From the NCBI RefSeq assembly GCF_963583255.1, contig NC_084805.1, positions 8,362,827 to 8,426,826 on the forward strand: DNA of 64,000 nt, read 5' to 3'. The notes below the pieces were generated by a model. The model worked only from the letters and a program-made list of their open reading frames with translations, searched no databases and was not told the origin of the DNA. This document shows, piece after piece, positions 47,299 through 58,800 of this stretch. The position numbers were made by a program, and so were the translations under genes. Positions within the stretch are counted from its first letter, which is position 1. Every line of letters starts with the position of its first letter. The stretch is from Pyrus communis. Taxonomy: Eukaryota > Streptophyta > Magnoliopsida > Rosales > Rosaceae.

Positions 47299-47508
47299 CA
47301 GGATCCTCGCCGGATCCATTCCCTAGGGATCTTAGGGATCACGCAATCGTGTCCGTTTATCGTATATCGTGCGGCCAGTTTTCGTTAGGTACTATTTATA
47401 TTTGAATTTTAAATTTTAAATTTTAAATGATTTATGACTGTACGATATACGGTGAACGGACACGATTGCATGATCCCTAGGGAATGGATCCGACAGGATC
47501 CTGGCCAG
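47299..47508. mobile_element. GGATCC-type foldback MITE, best-preserved copy
   Basis: The arms are nearly perfect inverted repeats: GGATCCATTCCCTAGGGATC, CGTGTCCGTTTATCGTATA on the left and TATACGGTGAACGGACACG, GATCCCTAGGGAATGGATCC on the right, around a TTTAAATTTTAAAT centre. The stem of about 90 bases is the longest in this family here. Confidence 0.8.
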
Positions 47509-47669
47509 AAGAGAAAATTGATATTGTTACATCAATCATTAGATTAACATTTGATATTTATCTTTTCACATCTCTCCTAGAGATGCTAAAAAAGTCATTG
47601 TACACTATAAAATTTCTAAAGAAAGAAAAATATTCTTATAAAGAGCCCAAAATATATTTTTTTTTTAAA

Positions 47670-47826
47670 GGAAAACTAATGAAAAGGGTTTGAAAACTTT
47701 GAGCTTTAACGATGAGGACAAAATAAAGGGTAAAGTGAATAGTATTAGGATTAATTTTTTAGTGTAAAAATGTGATTTTTCATTAAAGTGAATAGTACCG
47801 AGAGTTTTTCATTAAAATTCCCTTTT
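47670..47826. mobile_element. TTAACGAAAA-type MITE, copy 4 (inverted)
   Basis: GGAAAACTAATGAAAAGGGT to TTTCATTAAAATTCCC, inverted relative to copy 1. It lies directly left of the LINE RNase H remnant. Confidence 0.75.
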
Positions 47827-48121
47827 TTAAAAGTGCCAACACCCCAAAACTAGTCTTTCAAGTGCAACCCTATGCTCTTAGAGAGGGCCTTCTTTTTGCT
47901 CAGAGAAAGGGCTATACAAAGATTATGGTTGATGGTGACTCTAAGGGTTGGTTTGGGATTGTAGTGCTTAAAAAAAAACAACTTACTAAAAAATCTGGAA
48001 CATTAAATGTGTTTGGTAAAACAAAAAAAAATGTTTTTTTTTCAATGTTGTTAATGAAAGTAGATAAACATAGAAAAGTAAAAGCAGGGTCTCCCATACT
48101 TCTAAAAAAAGTGTTTTTTTC

Positions 48122-48149
<28 letters not shown>
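48122..48149 (-). repeat. Poly(A) tail of the L1
   Basis: A 28-base T run on the plus strand lies immediately beyond the ORF2 stop and short 3' UTR of the minus-strand LINE. Confidence 0.8.
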
Positions 48150-48152
<3 letters not shown>

Positions 48153-51100
48153 AGAAAAGGAAATAACTAAATTAAAGAGAAAAGCCCTTAGGGCAATCCG
48201 TTTGAGCACAATCAAATAGGAAAGCTGGACGAGCAGCCAACGGAGTAGTTTTATTCCAAACATGGAAGTCATTAACTGAGAAACCAACATTTGTGACCGC
48301 ATCCGCTAGAAAATTGGCTTCTTTGAATACATGCTTCCATCCTCAAAGAAGCCCGCCAATCGTTGAATATCAGCAAGAATGGACCTCAGTCTCCAGGGAG
48401 CATGATAGGCACCATGAATAGCCTCAATAACCTGCTTAGAGTCGCCTTCAATGATGATGTGCTTAAAACCCTTCAAGTTTGCCATCCAAAGACCATCATG
48501 AAGTGCCAAATATTCTGCCACATTAATGGTATTTTGTCCAACACTGCGTGCCCCGGAAATGATAGGGGAACAATTCTCATTTCTAATCATAAAACCAAAT
48601 CAGCCTGCTGGTTAACCACCAAGCCATCAAAGTTGAGCTTGACAAAACCAGTTTCCGGGGGAACCACCGAATGGAGTCGGGCTTCGCCATCTAGTTACCA
48701 GACGACCCCTTATGCATCAGCAAATTAGTTGCACGATAATCTCTAGCCATACTTAACGTTGAAATCACAATTCTAATGTAATTCGAATTTTTATTTTGAA
48801 AAACAACAAGGTTCCTTTCCTTCCAAATTTGCCAACGAATAAGGAGTGCTGTATTCAACTCACACAAATCGTCGATGTTTTTGCTGTCCAGGGAGCTTTA
48901 AGCCAATAATTGAACTTAAGAGTTTGATTCATCTTTAAGGAGTTAGATATAGCAGGGTTATTCCACACATGTCTAGCAAAAACACAGTTAACAAAAAGAT
49001 GGCTAATGCTTTCATTTTCTGAGTTACAAAGGGGACAAATAGTAGGCATATTATTGATATATATTGCCAAACAGTCTCTGGTTTGGAGTTTCCCCATAAT
49101 GAGAAGCCAACTAAATTTTTTTTACTTCATGAGGCAAGTTAAGGTTCCATATCTTTTTCAGAATCTTGCTAGAATTAACATAGTTATTAATAGAATTATG
49201 TAACCAAGTAGCAAACTTGATAGAGAATTTACCATTAGCATTTGGACCCCAACAACATGAATCACTTTGAGGGGCTAAAGGCAAAGGAATTAACAGCATC
49301 AACATCAAGCATAGAAGATAACAATTGTCTATTCCATTGACCATTAGCAATAAACTGGCTCACTTTCATGTCATGATCAACATTAGAAAGCTGGGTGCTA
49401 GATAAGAGATTGGTGAGATGGAAGGGAAAAACCCAATTATGGGTCCAGAAAAGAATATTTTCTCCATTTCCAACTACCCATCTCAATCCCATTTTAACAA
49501 CATTATGACCTTAAGGATACCCTTCCACGCACAGGAATAATTTTGTCTAATTTTATTATTAAAAACTCTTCAATCTTTAAATACTTATTTTTAACAATGT
49601 GGACCCACCAATTTTGATCCTCAGTCAGGACTTTCCACCCTAATTTAGCCAAGCAAGCATTGTTAAAGTGAGCACTCTTTCTAATGCCTAACCCTCCATT
49701 CTTTTTAGAGCAACAAATTTTGTCCCACGCGATGGGGTTAAGTTTGGAGTCTTTTCCCCACAAAAATTTCCTACTCTCTATCAATAGCCTTAGTAATCTT
49801 TTTAGGGCATTTAAAGCAGACCATAGTATGATTTGGAACATCAGAAAGGTTTGCTTTAATAAGAGTAAGCCTCCTTGCCTTTGAAAGAGTATTGGCCTTC
49901 CAACCAGATAATTTGTTCTGGACCTTAATAATAAGCTCTTTACCATTAACAGGGTCTTTCCAGAAAATTATATTATGGATCCTTAAATATCCACCTATAG
50001 TGGTTTTATGCTGGATTTGGAGAATATTAACAATGTCATTTCTAGTATGATTCTGAGTGTTATTGGAAAAAATAAAGTGACAACTTATGAAAATTTATTG
50101 TTTATCCAGAAGCATGAGAAAAGTCATTAAGCACTTTAGCAATATTCCTAGCTGCAATATTAGTAACTTTAGCAAAGATCAAGCGGTCATCCGCAAACAT
50201 CATATTTGTAACTCTAAACCCTCTAAGAGCAGTTAGCAGACCAACATTGTTTCTAGGAGACCCACCAAATTTGTCTAAGTGTCTTATCAGGGGTTCCATA
50301 CATAAAATAAATATGTAGGGAGAGGGGGTCACCCTGTCTAATGCCCCTTGAAGAATGAAAATAGCCATGACCTTTACCATTAACTAACACAGAAAAGGAA
50401 GTGGACATAATACATTCCATAATGAGGTTAATCCAATGAGTATTGAATTCAAATCTTATTAAAACGACTCTAATATAATCTCAGCTAATAAAATCATAAG
50501 CTTTCTCAAGATCTAATTTCATAGCCATACCACCATACTTACCTTTTTTTTGCCCTTAAATGATGAGAAGATTTCATGAGCAATCAAAATATTATCCTGA
50601 ATTGATCTTCCAAGAGCTAAGACACCTTGATTCCTGGAAATGCAATGCGTTAGTAAAGGTTTAATCTGATTAACCATAATCTTAGTGATGATTTTACAAG
50701 TAACATTATACAAGCTAATTGGTCTAAAATTGGAAACCAACTCAGGGTTATCCATTTTAGCTATAAGGGCAATATGCATATGGTTTATCAGCCTTAGACT
50801 TGATCTCGTGTTGAAAAAATCTTTAACCATATTCGTAACATATTGGCCAACAAGTTCCCAACAGTTTTGATAAAACACAACATGAATACCATTAGGTCCA
50901 GGAGCTTTAAGAGCCTCAATACTTTTAACAACTTCAAAAATCTCACCATCGAGAATAGGCTGTTTAAGGAGGAATTGTGAACCTCAGTTAAACAAGGTTC
51001 AATAATATTCACAAAGTTACTAATGCCTGAGTTAGAAGAGGAGATGGAAATGGTGAAACGAGGTTTAAAATCTTCAACAAAAATATTTTCCAATCCTTCA

Positions 51101-51244
51101 TCTTTCCACCACCAATTACCATGGCGGTCTCTAATTCTGGAAATCTCATTCCTTTTCTTCCGAATATTAGTTGCAATTTGGAAAGGCCTAGTATTTTTAT
51201 CTCTAAGTTGGAGCCAATTAAATTTGGTTTTCTGAGCCAAGAAG

Positions 51245-53326
51245 TAGGGCTGGTTCGGGTCGGGATCTCGAACCGAAACCCCCAACCTGAATTCCAAACC
51301 AAAACATTTCGGGATGAGATTTTATATCCCAAAACCGAACTGAAAATATGCAATTCCTGAAATTCAGGATACCCGAAACTGTTTCGGGATTTCGGGTCAC
51401 TTCAGGATTGGGCCTTGAAGCCCAAAATGTTGGGCTTTTTAAACTTTTTGCAATTTTAAGCTCTTTAAACAGTGAGCCCACCCTTTTTTCAGGAAAAAAA
51501 AGGAGAAAAAAAAAGTTCACAATTGCAGGCTTGCAACCCTTTGCCCGCAGCCCACCTGTTTCACAATCACATGAATTCAATTCAATCAAGGTTCACCATA
51601 ATCTCATCTCATAATAATTTCAATTTTCATACGAAGCAACAACTAACAAGTTAAACTTAAGTTCACAATTGTCTACCAAACTAGTTAATTAAAAGTGCAT
51701 GCAACCAAAATGAAATAAGTTAAGTTTTACAAACCAAACTTCTCAATGAATTTAGATTAAGTTACAAACCAAAAGCAAAACATAGTTTATAAGCAAAAAA
51801 GTGCATGCAACCAAAATGAAGCTTAAGTAAGTTCATCCCTTTTCGCCCCTGTGGCCCCTTCCCCTTGTTCATGAATGACTCGTTGCCGTTGATGGTGGAC
51901 CCCTTCCTCTTGTTGATAATTGAACCCTCCTTCCTCTTGGTGTAGATGCTCTTGAAATGGGTGGTCACAGAGGTAGTGATGGGCGGCGTTAAAACATAAG
52001 ATTTAATTTTACAATTAATCTCCAAATTCCTTTTCTTAATTCAAAATCCCAAAAAAAGATTCATTTCAATTATTTAAGGTTGCATCTAACCCTGTTAGAC
52101 TACCTACGTACCCTTGAGCGGGATCAAGCATTTCGTAGTTCACCATTCAACCTTTTATCTATTTCCAAAAATACTCTAATAATGGAATATTTAACATTAG
52201 TTTTCACAATCAAAGCACACCAAATGGGTACCAATTATAGATTTAAAATATCAAAACCTGCATGAAAAGACAGCGTTGGCCCACTGGCCACGTGCCGCCG
52301 CCCCGACTCGTAGAAAAATTTAATTATTTCCAAAAATTACCTAAATTTGCAAGAATGTACAAATCAAGGAGAGGAACATTTTTCATACTTGGGCCGAAGT
52401 CCAATTTGGCCGGGAAAAGCCCTAATTTCACTCAAACCCTCCGAAAACCCTAGAAATGGGTGGTTTCGATCCGTCACCTCCAGTGCTCTGCTGCCCCAAC
52501 TAATGCATGGCTTTGTTCTTCAGGTTGAGGGGATTTCATTGATGGTGGTGGTGGAAGTTTTATTTAGGTTTGGTGGATCGCCACCCCGAACTCCGTTGCA
52601 CCTTTCCCGGTGCGGTTTCATAATTTTTAAGGCCAAATTCCATCAAATTTTGGGGTGGAATGGGTAGAGGGAAGGCCATGGAGTGTTTTCCCAAGGGTTG
52701 TTTGACGTGGTTCGCCAGAAAAATCGCCGAAGAAGGCGAAAGGAATAGGGTCGGGTCGTCGGGTCCAAGTGATTCGGTGTTCCCTCCTTCCTTACCTTTC
52801 CCTTTCGGTTCTCCCCTTTTATTAAGCCTGATTTGGTACTGAGGTAATTCTGAAAAAAAATTGGTATAAAAAAAAGCGATGAGCTGTTTTTGTGTTTGGT
52901 AAACATTCAGCTTCAACTTTTTTTCACAGTTTTGGGTGAAAAAAAGCCAAAAACAAGAAGCTGCAAAACCTAGCTTTGAAAAACCAGCTTTTTTTCACAT
53001 TTGTTTTACATAAAAGTTTACCAAACACTATAATACTGCTTTTTTTTTCTTCTTCAAAAGCACTTTTACAAAAAAGTTTACCAAACACTCTGCTGCTTTA
53101 TTTCACAGCTGCTTATTCTCACAGCACAGCAGAAGCAACTTTTTTTCAAAGCACAACAATACCAAACCAACCTTTAGTCCATCATTTCCCTCATTTTCTC
53201 TCCCACAACCTTCTCTTCCTCACATCCACACACGTGGCATCATCCCATTGCTCCAAATTTTCTGGAGCCTTCCAAATTAATGGTAAAATGCCTATTTTGC
53301 CCTCCACTTCAATCGTTAAAGTCACC
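51245..53326. other. Foreign sequence replacing part of the L1
   Basis: It begins TAGGGCTGGTTCGGGTCGGG with TTCGGG(A/T) subterminal repeats to about 51415, like a hAT end, but no matching right end was found. 51420-52820 is non-coding and includes a GC-richer part around 52260-52800. 52825-53172 is an inverted-repeat element. 53173-53326 is unique. The LINE segment normally between the endonuclease GDFN motif and RT is absent, so this is not a simple insertion. Confidence 0.5.
52825..53172. mobile_element. TACCAAACC-type inverted-repeat element
   Basis: Left TTTGGTACTGAGGTAATTCT and right ending CACAACAATACCAAACCAAC are near-inverted. The interior has AGTTTACCAAACACT twice and CAGCTTTTTTTCACA. 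It is the same family as the element split at 47946/54252. Confidence 0.6.
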
Positions 53327-53733
53327 AAAGAGAAGCCAGGGGTTAATTTCGATATTTGTAGGCTTTAGATCAAGGATATTGTTCCACAGTTGAGGTTGAA
53401 GATGTTTTTGAGGATAAGCATAAACAAAGGCACATAAGAAATTAATGTTTGTTTGCTTATTTAAAACATCACAGTGAATAAATCTAGAGTTATGAGCAAG
53501 CACATTCATATTAATATTACAATTGTTCCAACAAAGGCAAAGACCCCCTGCCCTTCCCTCCCTACTAGCAAAAAACACATTCGTGAATCTCTTAGACAAT
53601 AAAGCATTAAGCCTTCTATCAAGGTTGGATCTAGGTTTGATAATACAAAAAACATCTAAACAACAAAGACAATTAAATTGCGAGGCAAAATCAAGTCAAC
53701 CCCAACCCTTACAGTTCCATAATAGTGACTTCA

Positions 53734-53920
53734 TCAATCAACATCCTCCAAATTGTAGCTAGGACCCGCTCCACCTTTATCCTCATTTCTAATCCTCTTC
53801 CTATTACCTCCAACTTGAACTTGCTCAAACTCGCTTTCCTCAGTTTCCATAAAAACCTCATCAGTATCCAGTGACTTCTTTAACTCCATTTCCTTTGCTT
53901 CCACTATTCGTAGTAATTAA
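53734..53920 (-). pseudogene. C-terminal tail of L1 ORF1
   Basis: An open minus-strand frame ending VQVGGNRKRIRNEDKGGAGP then SYNLEDVD and TGA. The stop overlaps the ORF2 start by one base (TGATG at 53736-53732), an arrangement that suggests termination-reinitiation. The 5' part, with the RNA-binding domain, is missing. Confidence 0.7.
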
Positions 53921-54315
53921 TGGTTATTTAATGAAATTTTCAAATAGCAAGTATACCCCCACATGTTTTACAAAATTACTATATTTGCCCCAACATTATT
54001 GTCTTTGACAATTATTATATCACATTAAATGTCATATCCTTTTTAGTCATTTAACATAATTAAAGCAATTTATATAAAAGTTTACCAAACACTTAGACAC
54101 TTTAACTAAACAAAGTTTACCAAACACTTAGACACTTTAGCTAAACAAAGTTTACCAAACACTCAACAACTTTATTTCACATCTGTTTATTCTCACAGCA
54201 CAACAGAAACATTTTTTTTTTTTTTTGAAAGCACATCAATACCAAACTAGCCCTAAGTTGGTCACTCAGTCAGCGTTAGACCGGGGTGCGATGTCATGGA
54301 ATCTGGTTCCTATTA

Positions 54316-55086
54316 GAGCAATTCCACCCCTAAAGATTTTGCGCCAGCACCCATCTCATTTATATACTCAAGTGAACAGTAATAGACCCTAGTGAACAGT
54401 AATAGGCCAAAACATCTCCACCCCTAACAAAAAATAGCCTAGTCAATTTTATTAAAATATTATTAATTTTTATTATAAAATAATAATTTGGTTTTTTTAA
54501 TTTCTGACTTCTTCTCTCTGACTCCCTTCTTCTTCTCTTTGACTCCTGTCTTCTTTTTCTTCTTGTTCTTCCCACTTTTCCCACTTTTTTCTTCTCTCTG
54601 TACACTGCGCCGTCGAACCTACCCTACTTTGAACATGGACACCCACCATCCTGGACCTGCGCACACCGTAAACCCCCAAAAATCAACACCTACATATTAA
54701 AAAATTCATCGAAAATATACAAAATGGGAAAAAAAAAAATTTCAGTTGCAGGAAGATCCGAGTTAATCAACCGATCGACGATGATTCGAGTTGCAGGAAG
54801 ATCACGATTTGGAAGGGGGACATGGTGTTAAATATATGGATTTATCAGGGGAAGGGGGTTGATGGGGTTCCAGGGATCGGGATGGGGTTCCAGATGAGAG
54901 AGACGGTAGCCATGACGTTAGCATGGCGTCAGATGAGCCGTCTCCTTCCTTTGTTGATTTTAGGTCGGCCTGTGGATTGGCTTGGGCTAGGTGCCAGTCT
55001 ATTCCACGGGCTGGAGTGGATTGGCTGAGTCTCAGCCTATTTTTTCCACTGGGTGCCGGCCTCTTTTGCTTCTGGTGGAAGTGCTC
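54316..55086. mobile_element. Non-autonomous Harbinger element
   Basis: The 771-bp element is flanked by TTA (54313-54315, 55087-55089). Ends are GAGCAATTCCACCCC on the left and GAGCACTTCCACC (inverted) on the right, closely similar to the Harbinger at 38785-42903, which could have supplied transposase when active. It contains no transposase and interrupts the RNase H remnant within an isoleucine codon region. Confidence 0.8.
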
Positions 55087-55336
55087 TTATTGAAGATGTT
55101 AAGTGGACAACGACCAAATTTGCTTGCATTAACTAGAAACATATTTTTAGAGAGGCTAACTTTGTGGCGGATGCTTTAGCTCGCCAAGGCCTTCTTATTA
55201 GTGATTGTCATATTTGGGATCATTGCATTCCTTCATTTGCTCTTCATTCTATTTAGATTAATTATGTAGGGAATGGTTGTGTTTGGGATTTTCCCTTTAA
55301 TATATTTTTTCCTTGTTTGAAAAAAAAAGAAAAAAG

Positions 55337-55868
55337 CAACCGTATAAATCCCAAAGCTCACGGTCAAAGGGGCATGTGGCACGCCGCACGTAGCCGTTGA
55401 AATTTAAATTTGCTGTCATAATTAACGACCCCGCTCATATTCCATTTTACCAAAAAGACCCAGCAATTCAAATCCCAAAACCGCGAGGATGCCCCAATTT
55501 CAAATCCAAGATAAATCTCAGCCGTCCCTCGAAACCTTCGAACCCTTTCTGCTTTTTTAAACTCAGTTCAAAATCTCAAACACCTTTCAAATTTTCACAG
55601 TAGAGAACTAGAGATAGAGAGGGCGAAAGATGCTCGATTTCAGAACCAAATGAGCTATTGAATCAACACCCACTTGTTTTTCCCTCCAAAGATTCGTCAG
55701 GCTAATCAGTTTTCACAATTCGGAAGCTTCAGATTTTGTTTTTTAATTCAGCGTTCAGGTAAAATTTTACATAATTTCAGCAATAAATTCATATAAATAT
55801 TATATGTATCGATCTGTTCTCTGACCAAACCCCATTTTCTTGTATTTGTTGAATTTCTGGGCATTAGG
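55337..55868 (+). promoter_or_regulatory. Promoter and leader of the kinesin gene, with an MSA-like site and a 5' UTR intron
   Basis: On the minus strand 55401-55391 reads TTCAACGGCTA, matching the M-phase-specific activator (MSA) consensus YCYAACGGYYA at 10 of 11 positions with the AACGG core intact. This is the site through which three-repeat MYB factors drive G2/M genes, fitting a cytokinesis kinesin. The leader has GAGA-rich sequence at 55600-55630. A 109-bp intron in the 5' UTR (55759-55867, CAG|GT to TTAG|G) ends one base before the ATG at 55869. The LINE poly(A) remnant ends only about 55 bases before the MSA-like site. Confidence 0.55.
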
Positions 55869-58800
55869 ATGTTAAGGGATTTCAAATTCCTGCGTTCGAA
55901 TTCCGGGAGGAAAGAAGAGGCCGAGAACGTGCCGGTAAACCCGAAGGACTCATCGGCGATCCGAATTGGCTCGGAGTCGAGAGCTCCGTTTAACCCGATT
56001 CAAGATCCGGTCCAGCAACCCAAGCCGGAACAAGAGGTGGGTATTCGGAGCAGGGTTGAAAAGACACCAACAAAGGCTCCCAAGGCCAAAGTTTCCGATC
56101 CGGCGTTGCCTCTTCGGACTCCCGACAGGTATGGTTCCCGGAAGCGATTCGGGTGGGCCCAGAAGACCGAACCCAGTAGTACGACCGCCGGCGATTTGCA
56201 CGAGGACGGGGCTAATTATTCGACCCAAGTGAGTAGAGGAGGTGGTGGTGCTGGAAATGGGGGTTTGGGAAGTGTGACTCCTCGGGTGACGAGGACAGTG
56301 GGTAGAGCTGCTTCGAGTTATTCGGAGAGTAACTCGACGCAGACAACACCGACCAAGAGTGTTTCTAAGCCTCCGAATTCAGGTTTTCGGAATAAGGCTG
56401 ATGGAAGTGTTGGTCCTCGAGTGGGGAATTTTGCTTCATTGTATAAAGGGATTCCTATTTCTTGTGGTCCGTCTACGGTGGTTAATTCAGTCGAAGTGCC
56501 TCACTTTGATCTCAAGGAAGATCCATCTTTCTGGATGGATCACAATGTACAGGTAAAAAGCTCAGTTTTTAATCCTATTTTGACATACATTTATTGTTTC
56601 AATAGTGGGTTTTTGTTTAATGGTATTTAGGGTTCAATGCTTATTCGTTTTGACTGATTGAAAAAAGTGAACTGGACACGTTGAGTTTGCCAATTTTCAG
56701 CAGTTTGGAAGTTATACTAACATGATTGTAAATGTTATTCAGGTTCTCATTCGTGTGCGTCCTCTCAACAGCATGGAGCGTAGTTTACACGGTTACAACA
56801 GGTGTTTGAAGCAAGAAAGTGCTCAAACAATTTCCTGGATTGGGCAACCAGAAAGTCGATTTACATTTGATCATGTAGCCTGTGAAACCGTTGACCAGGT
56901 GTGATTTGGGACCAAATTATGGTATTATTGTCTTCTTTTTCTTACTGTTCTACTCATTTGCGCTAGTTACCTGTGGTTTTAACTTTTTGAGTTTTGTAGG
57001 AAATGCTTTTCAGGATGGCCGGTCTCCCCATGGTGGAGAATTGCTTGTCGGGATATAATAGCTGCATGTTTGCCTATGGTCAGGTAATAGCATGGAGCTG
57101 TTTAATCATAAAAAACTGTTTGTAATGTGAAGTTAATGCGACCATGAAAACCATGCTCAGAGTCTGCTGCATTTGCCTGTTATTGTGTTCGATTTACATA
57201 AAGACTGTCAAAGCTATGCAAAATCTTGTATTAGAAAATTAAGAAGGCTTAAATCCTTCTTAATTTTCTCACTTTGATGTCTGAACTTTTCTTTGTCATG
57301 CAACTAGATGGAGGTGGAGATATCTCTTTGATGCTTACCTAGTCCTGTTTGTTTAATCTAGTTTCTCCATTCATTCTGTCTAGTATATAATTCCTATTCT
57401 TGCTTCAAATGCTGAAACCAGCGTGTTAATAATATTTGGGCTTCGATTTGCAGACAGGAAGTGGAAAAACACATACAATGCTTGGGGAGATTGACGATTT
57501 AGAAACCAAGCCCAGTCCACATCGTGGAATGACACCCCGCATTTTTGAGTTTTTATTTGCAAGGATCCAAGCTGTAATATTATTTAATTTTTAAATTTCT
57601 ATTTCCACTTTATCTTTTTGGTTATATGTGAGAAATGCTTAAATTTCTCACTATCTGCTTTTACTTCATCTTTGTATATCCAGGAAGAGGAAATTCGGAG
57701 GGATGAGAAATTAAAATACAATTGCAAGTGCTCTTTCTTAGAGATTTACAATGAACAAATTACGGATCTCCTTGATCCGTCATCTACCAATTTGCTTGTA
57801 AGCTGATTCTTTTACAAGTGCATGGCCTAAACCATCTTGATGTATTTCTCATTTGTTATTATTTATTTTTTGTTTTAAGCTGCGGGAGGATGTTAAGCAG
57901 GGTGTTTACGTAGAAAATCTCTCTGAATTTGAAGTCTATACTGTGAGCGATATCCTCAGGCTTCTCATCCAGGTTCCCACTAATTGATCATTTTCTTGCT
58001 AATTTAGAGCCAGAGTTTTTTTCTCTTCATAAATGTACGTATGAAATCATGTCACTGACTTAAATTGTTATTTGTTGCACACAGGGTTCTTCAAATAGGA
58101 GAGTTGCTGCAACAAACATGAACAGAGAAAGTAGTCGTTCGCACAGTGTCTTTACTTGTGTAATTGAGAGTAGGTGGGAAAAAGATTCCACAACTAACCT
58201 ACGGTTTGCTAGACTAAACCTAGTTGATCTGGCTGGTTCAGAAAGGTACGGTATCAGGCTCACAGTTGTCGATATATGTGTTTTTGTGTGTATATATCTA
58301 ATTACATATATATCCTTCTACCGAACCGGTTTTTAAGGCATTAAATATTAATCCAAGTCCCAACCTAATAATTTTTTGCAGGCAGAAAAGTTCTGGTGCG
58401 GAGGGTGAGCGGTTGAAGGAAGCTGCTAATATTAATAAATCACTATCTACACTAGGGTAATTTTTTACTCTCTTGGTTCTATGTGTATTCATGTGTTTCT
58501 TGTTCTAGCCTTCTTAATGATAATGGTTAATATATCATGTGTAGTCATGTTATAATGGTTCTAGTGGACATGGCACATGGGAAGCTGAAGCATGTACCTT
58601 ATAGAGACTCTAGATTAACCTTCCTACTACAGGTTAATTGTAATTCCATCTTCTATGCCTTAATCAACTGTTAACTTTCTTAGACATATTGTTAATCTGC
58701 ATACCAAATAAATGCAGGACTCACTTGGTGGAAACTCAAAAACAATGATCATTGCAAATGTCAGCCCTTCTATCTGGTTCGTTTTTTGCTCGATTTTATT

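Larger units (their letters stand above)
48172..53734 (-). pseudogene. L1 ORF2 (endonuclease, reverse transcriptase, RNase H), broken
   Basis: ORF2 starts MKSLLWNCKGWG with ATG at 53734, followed at once by TGA. The endonuclease motif NPWLLFGDFND is at about 53310. The reverse transcriptase has NFRPISLYNVTCKIITKIMV and NQGVLALGRSIQDNILIAHE (50880-50540) and the catalytic FADD box (MMFADDRLIF, about 50180). A zinc-finger RVT segment (CPLCNSENESISHLFVNC) is at 49050-48960. RNase H spans 48590-48172 (EYLALHDGLWMANL, EGDSKQVIEAIHG, then in another frame KEANFLADAVTNVG) and stops with TAA at 48172. Many stops and frame changes make it inactive. In a live element this protein nicks the target and copies the RNA at the nick. 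Confidence 0.85.
48122..53920 (-). mobile_element. L1-type LINE on the minus strand, 5'-truncated, itself interrupted
   Basis: It carries the tail of ORF1 (53920-53734), an endonuclease start (53734-about 53327), then reverse transcriptase and RNase H (51240-48172), and a 28-base poly(A) tail (T run 48122-48149). Between endonuclease and RT, 51245-53326 is foreign sequence and part of the LINE is missing. The 5' truncation and the poly(A) tail are normal for target-primed retrotransposition. Confidence 0.85.
47946..54252. mobile_element. TACCAAACC-type inverted-repeat element, split by an L1
   Basis: The left end is GGTTGGTTTGGGATTGTAGT (47946) and the inverted right end is GGCTAGTTTGGTATTGATGT (54252), flanked by identical CTAAG (47941-47945, 54253-54257). 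Its own sequence is 47946-48121 and about 53920-54252. The right part contains the direct repeat AAGTTTACCAAACACTTAGA. Related elements are at 52825-53172 and 16670-16825. Confidence 0.7.
47857..55336 (+). pseudogene. LINE RNase H remnant split by two transposons
   Basis: Three pieces of one plus-strand RNase H domain are recognisable: 47857-47945 (YALREGLLFAQRKGYTKIMV then DGDSK), 54258-54312 (LVTQSALDRGAMSWNLVPI), and 55090-55255 (IEDVKWTTTKFACIN, FREANFVADALARQG). Removing the insertions 47946-54252 (plus one target copy) and 54316-55086 (plus one TTA) joins them in a single frame with the spacing usual for this domain (DSK, then about 20 residues, PW/SW-like, IIEDV, then REANxVADxLA). One TAG remains after ACIN, and TAG ends the frame at about 55255. 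A-rich bases at 55321-55336 look like the 3' poly(A). The rest of the LINE is absent. Confidence 0.8.
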
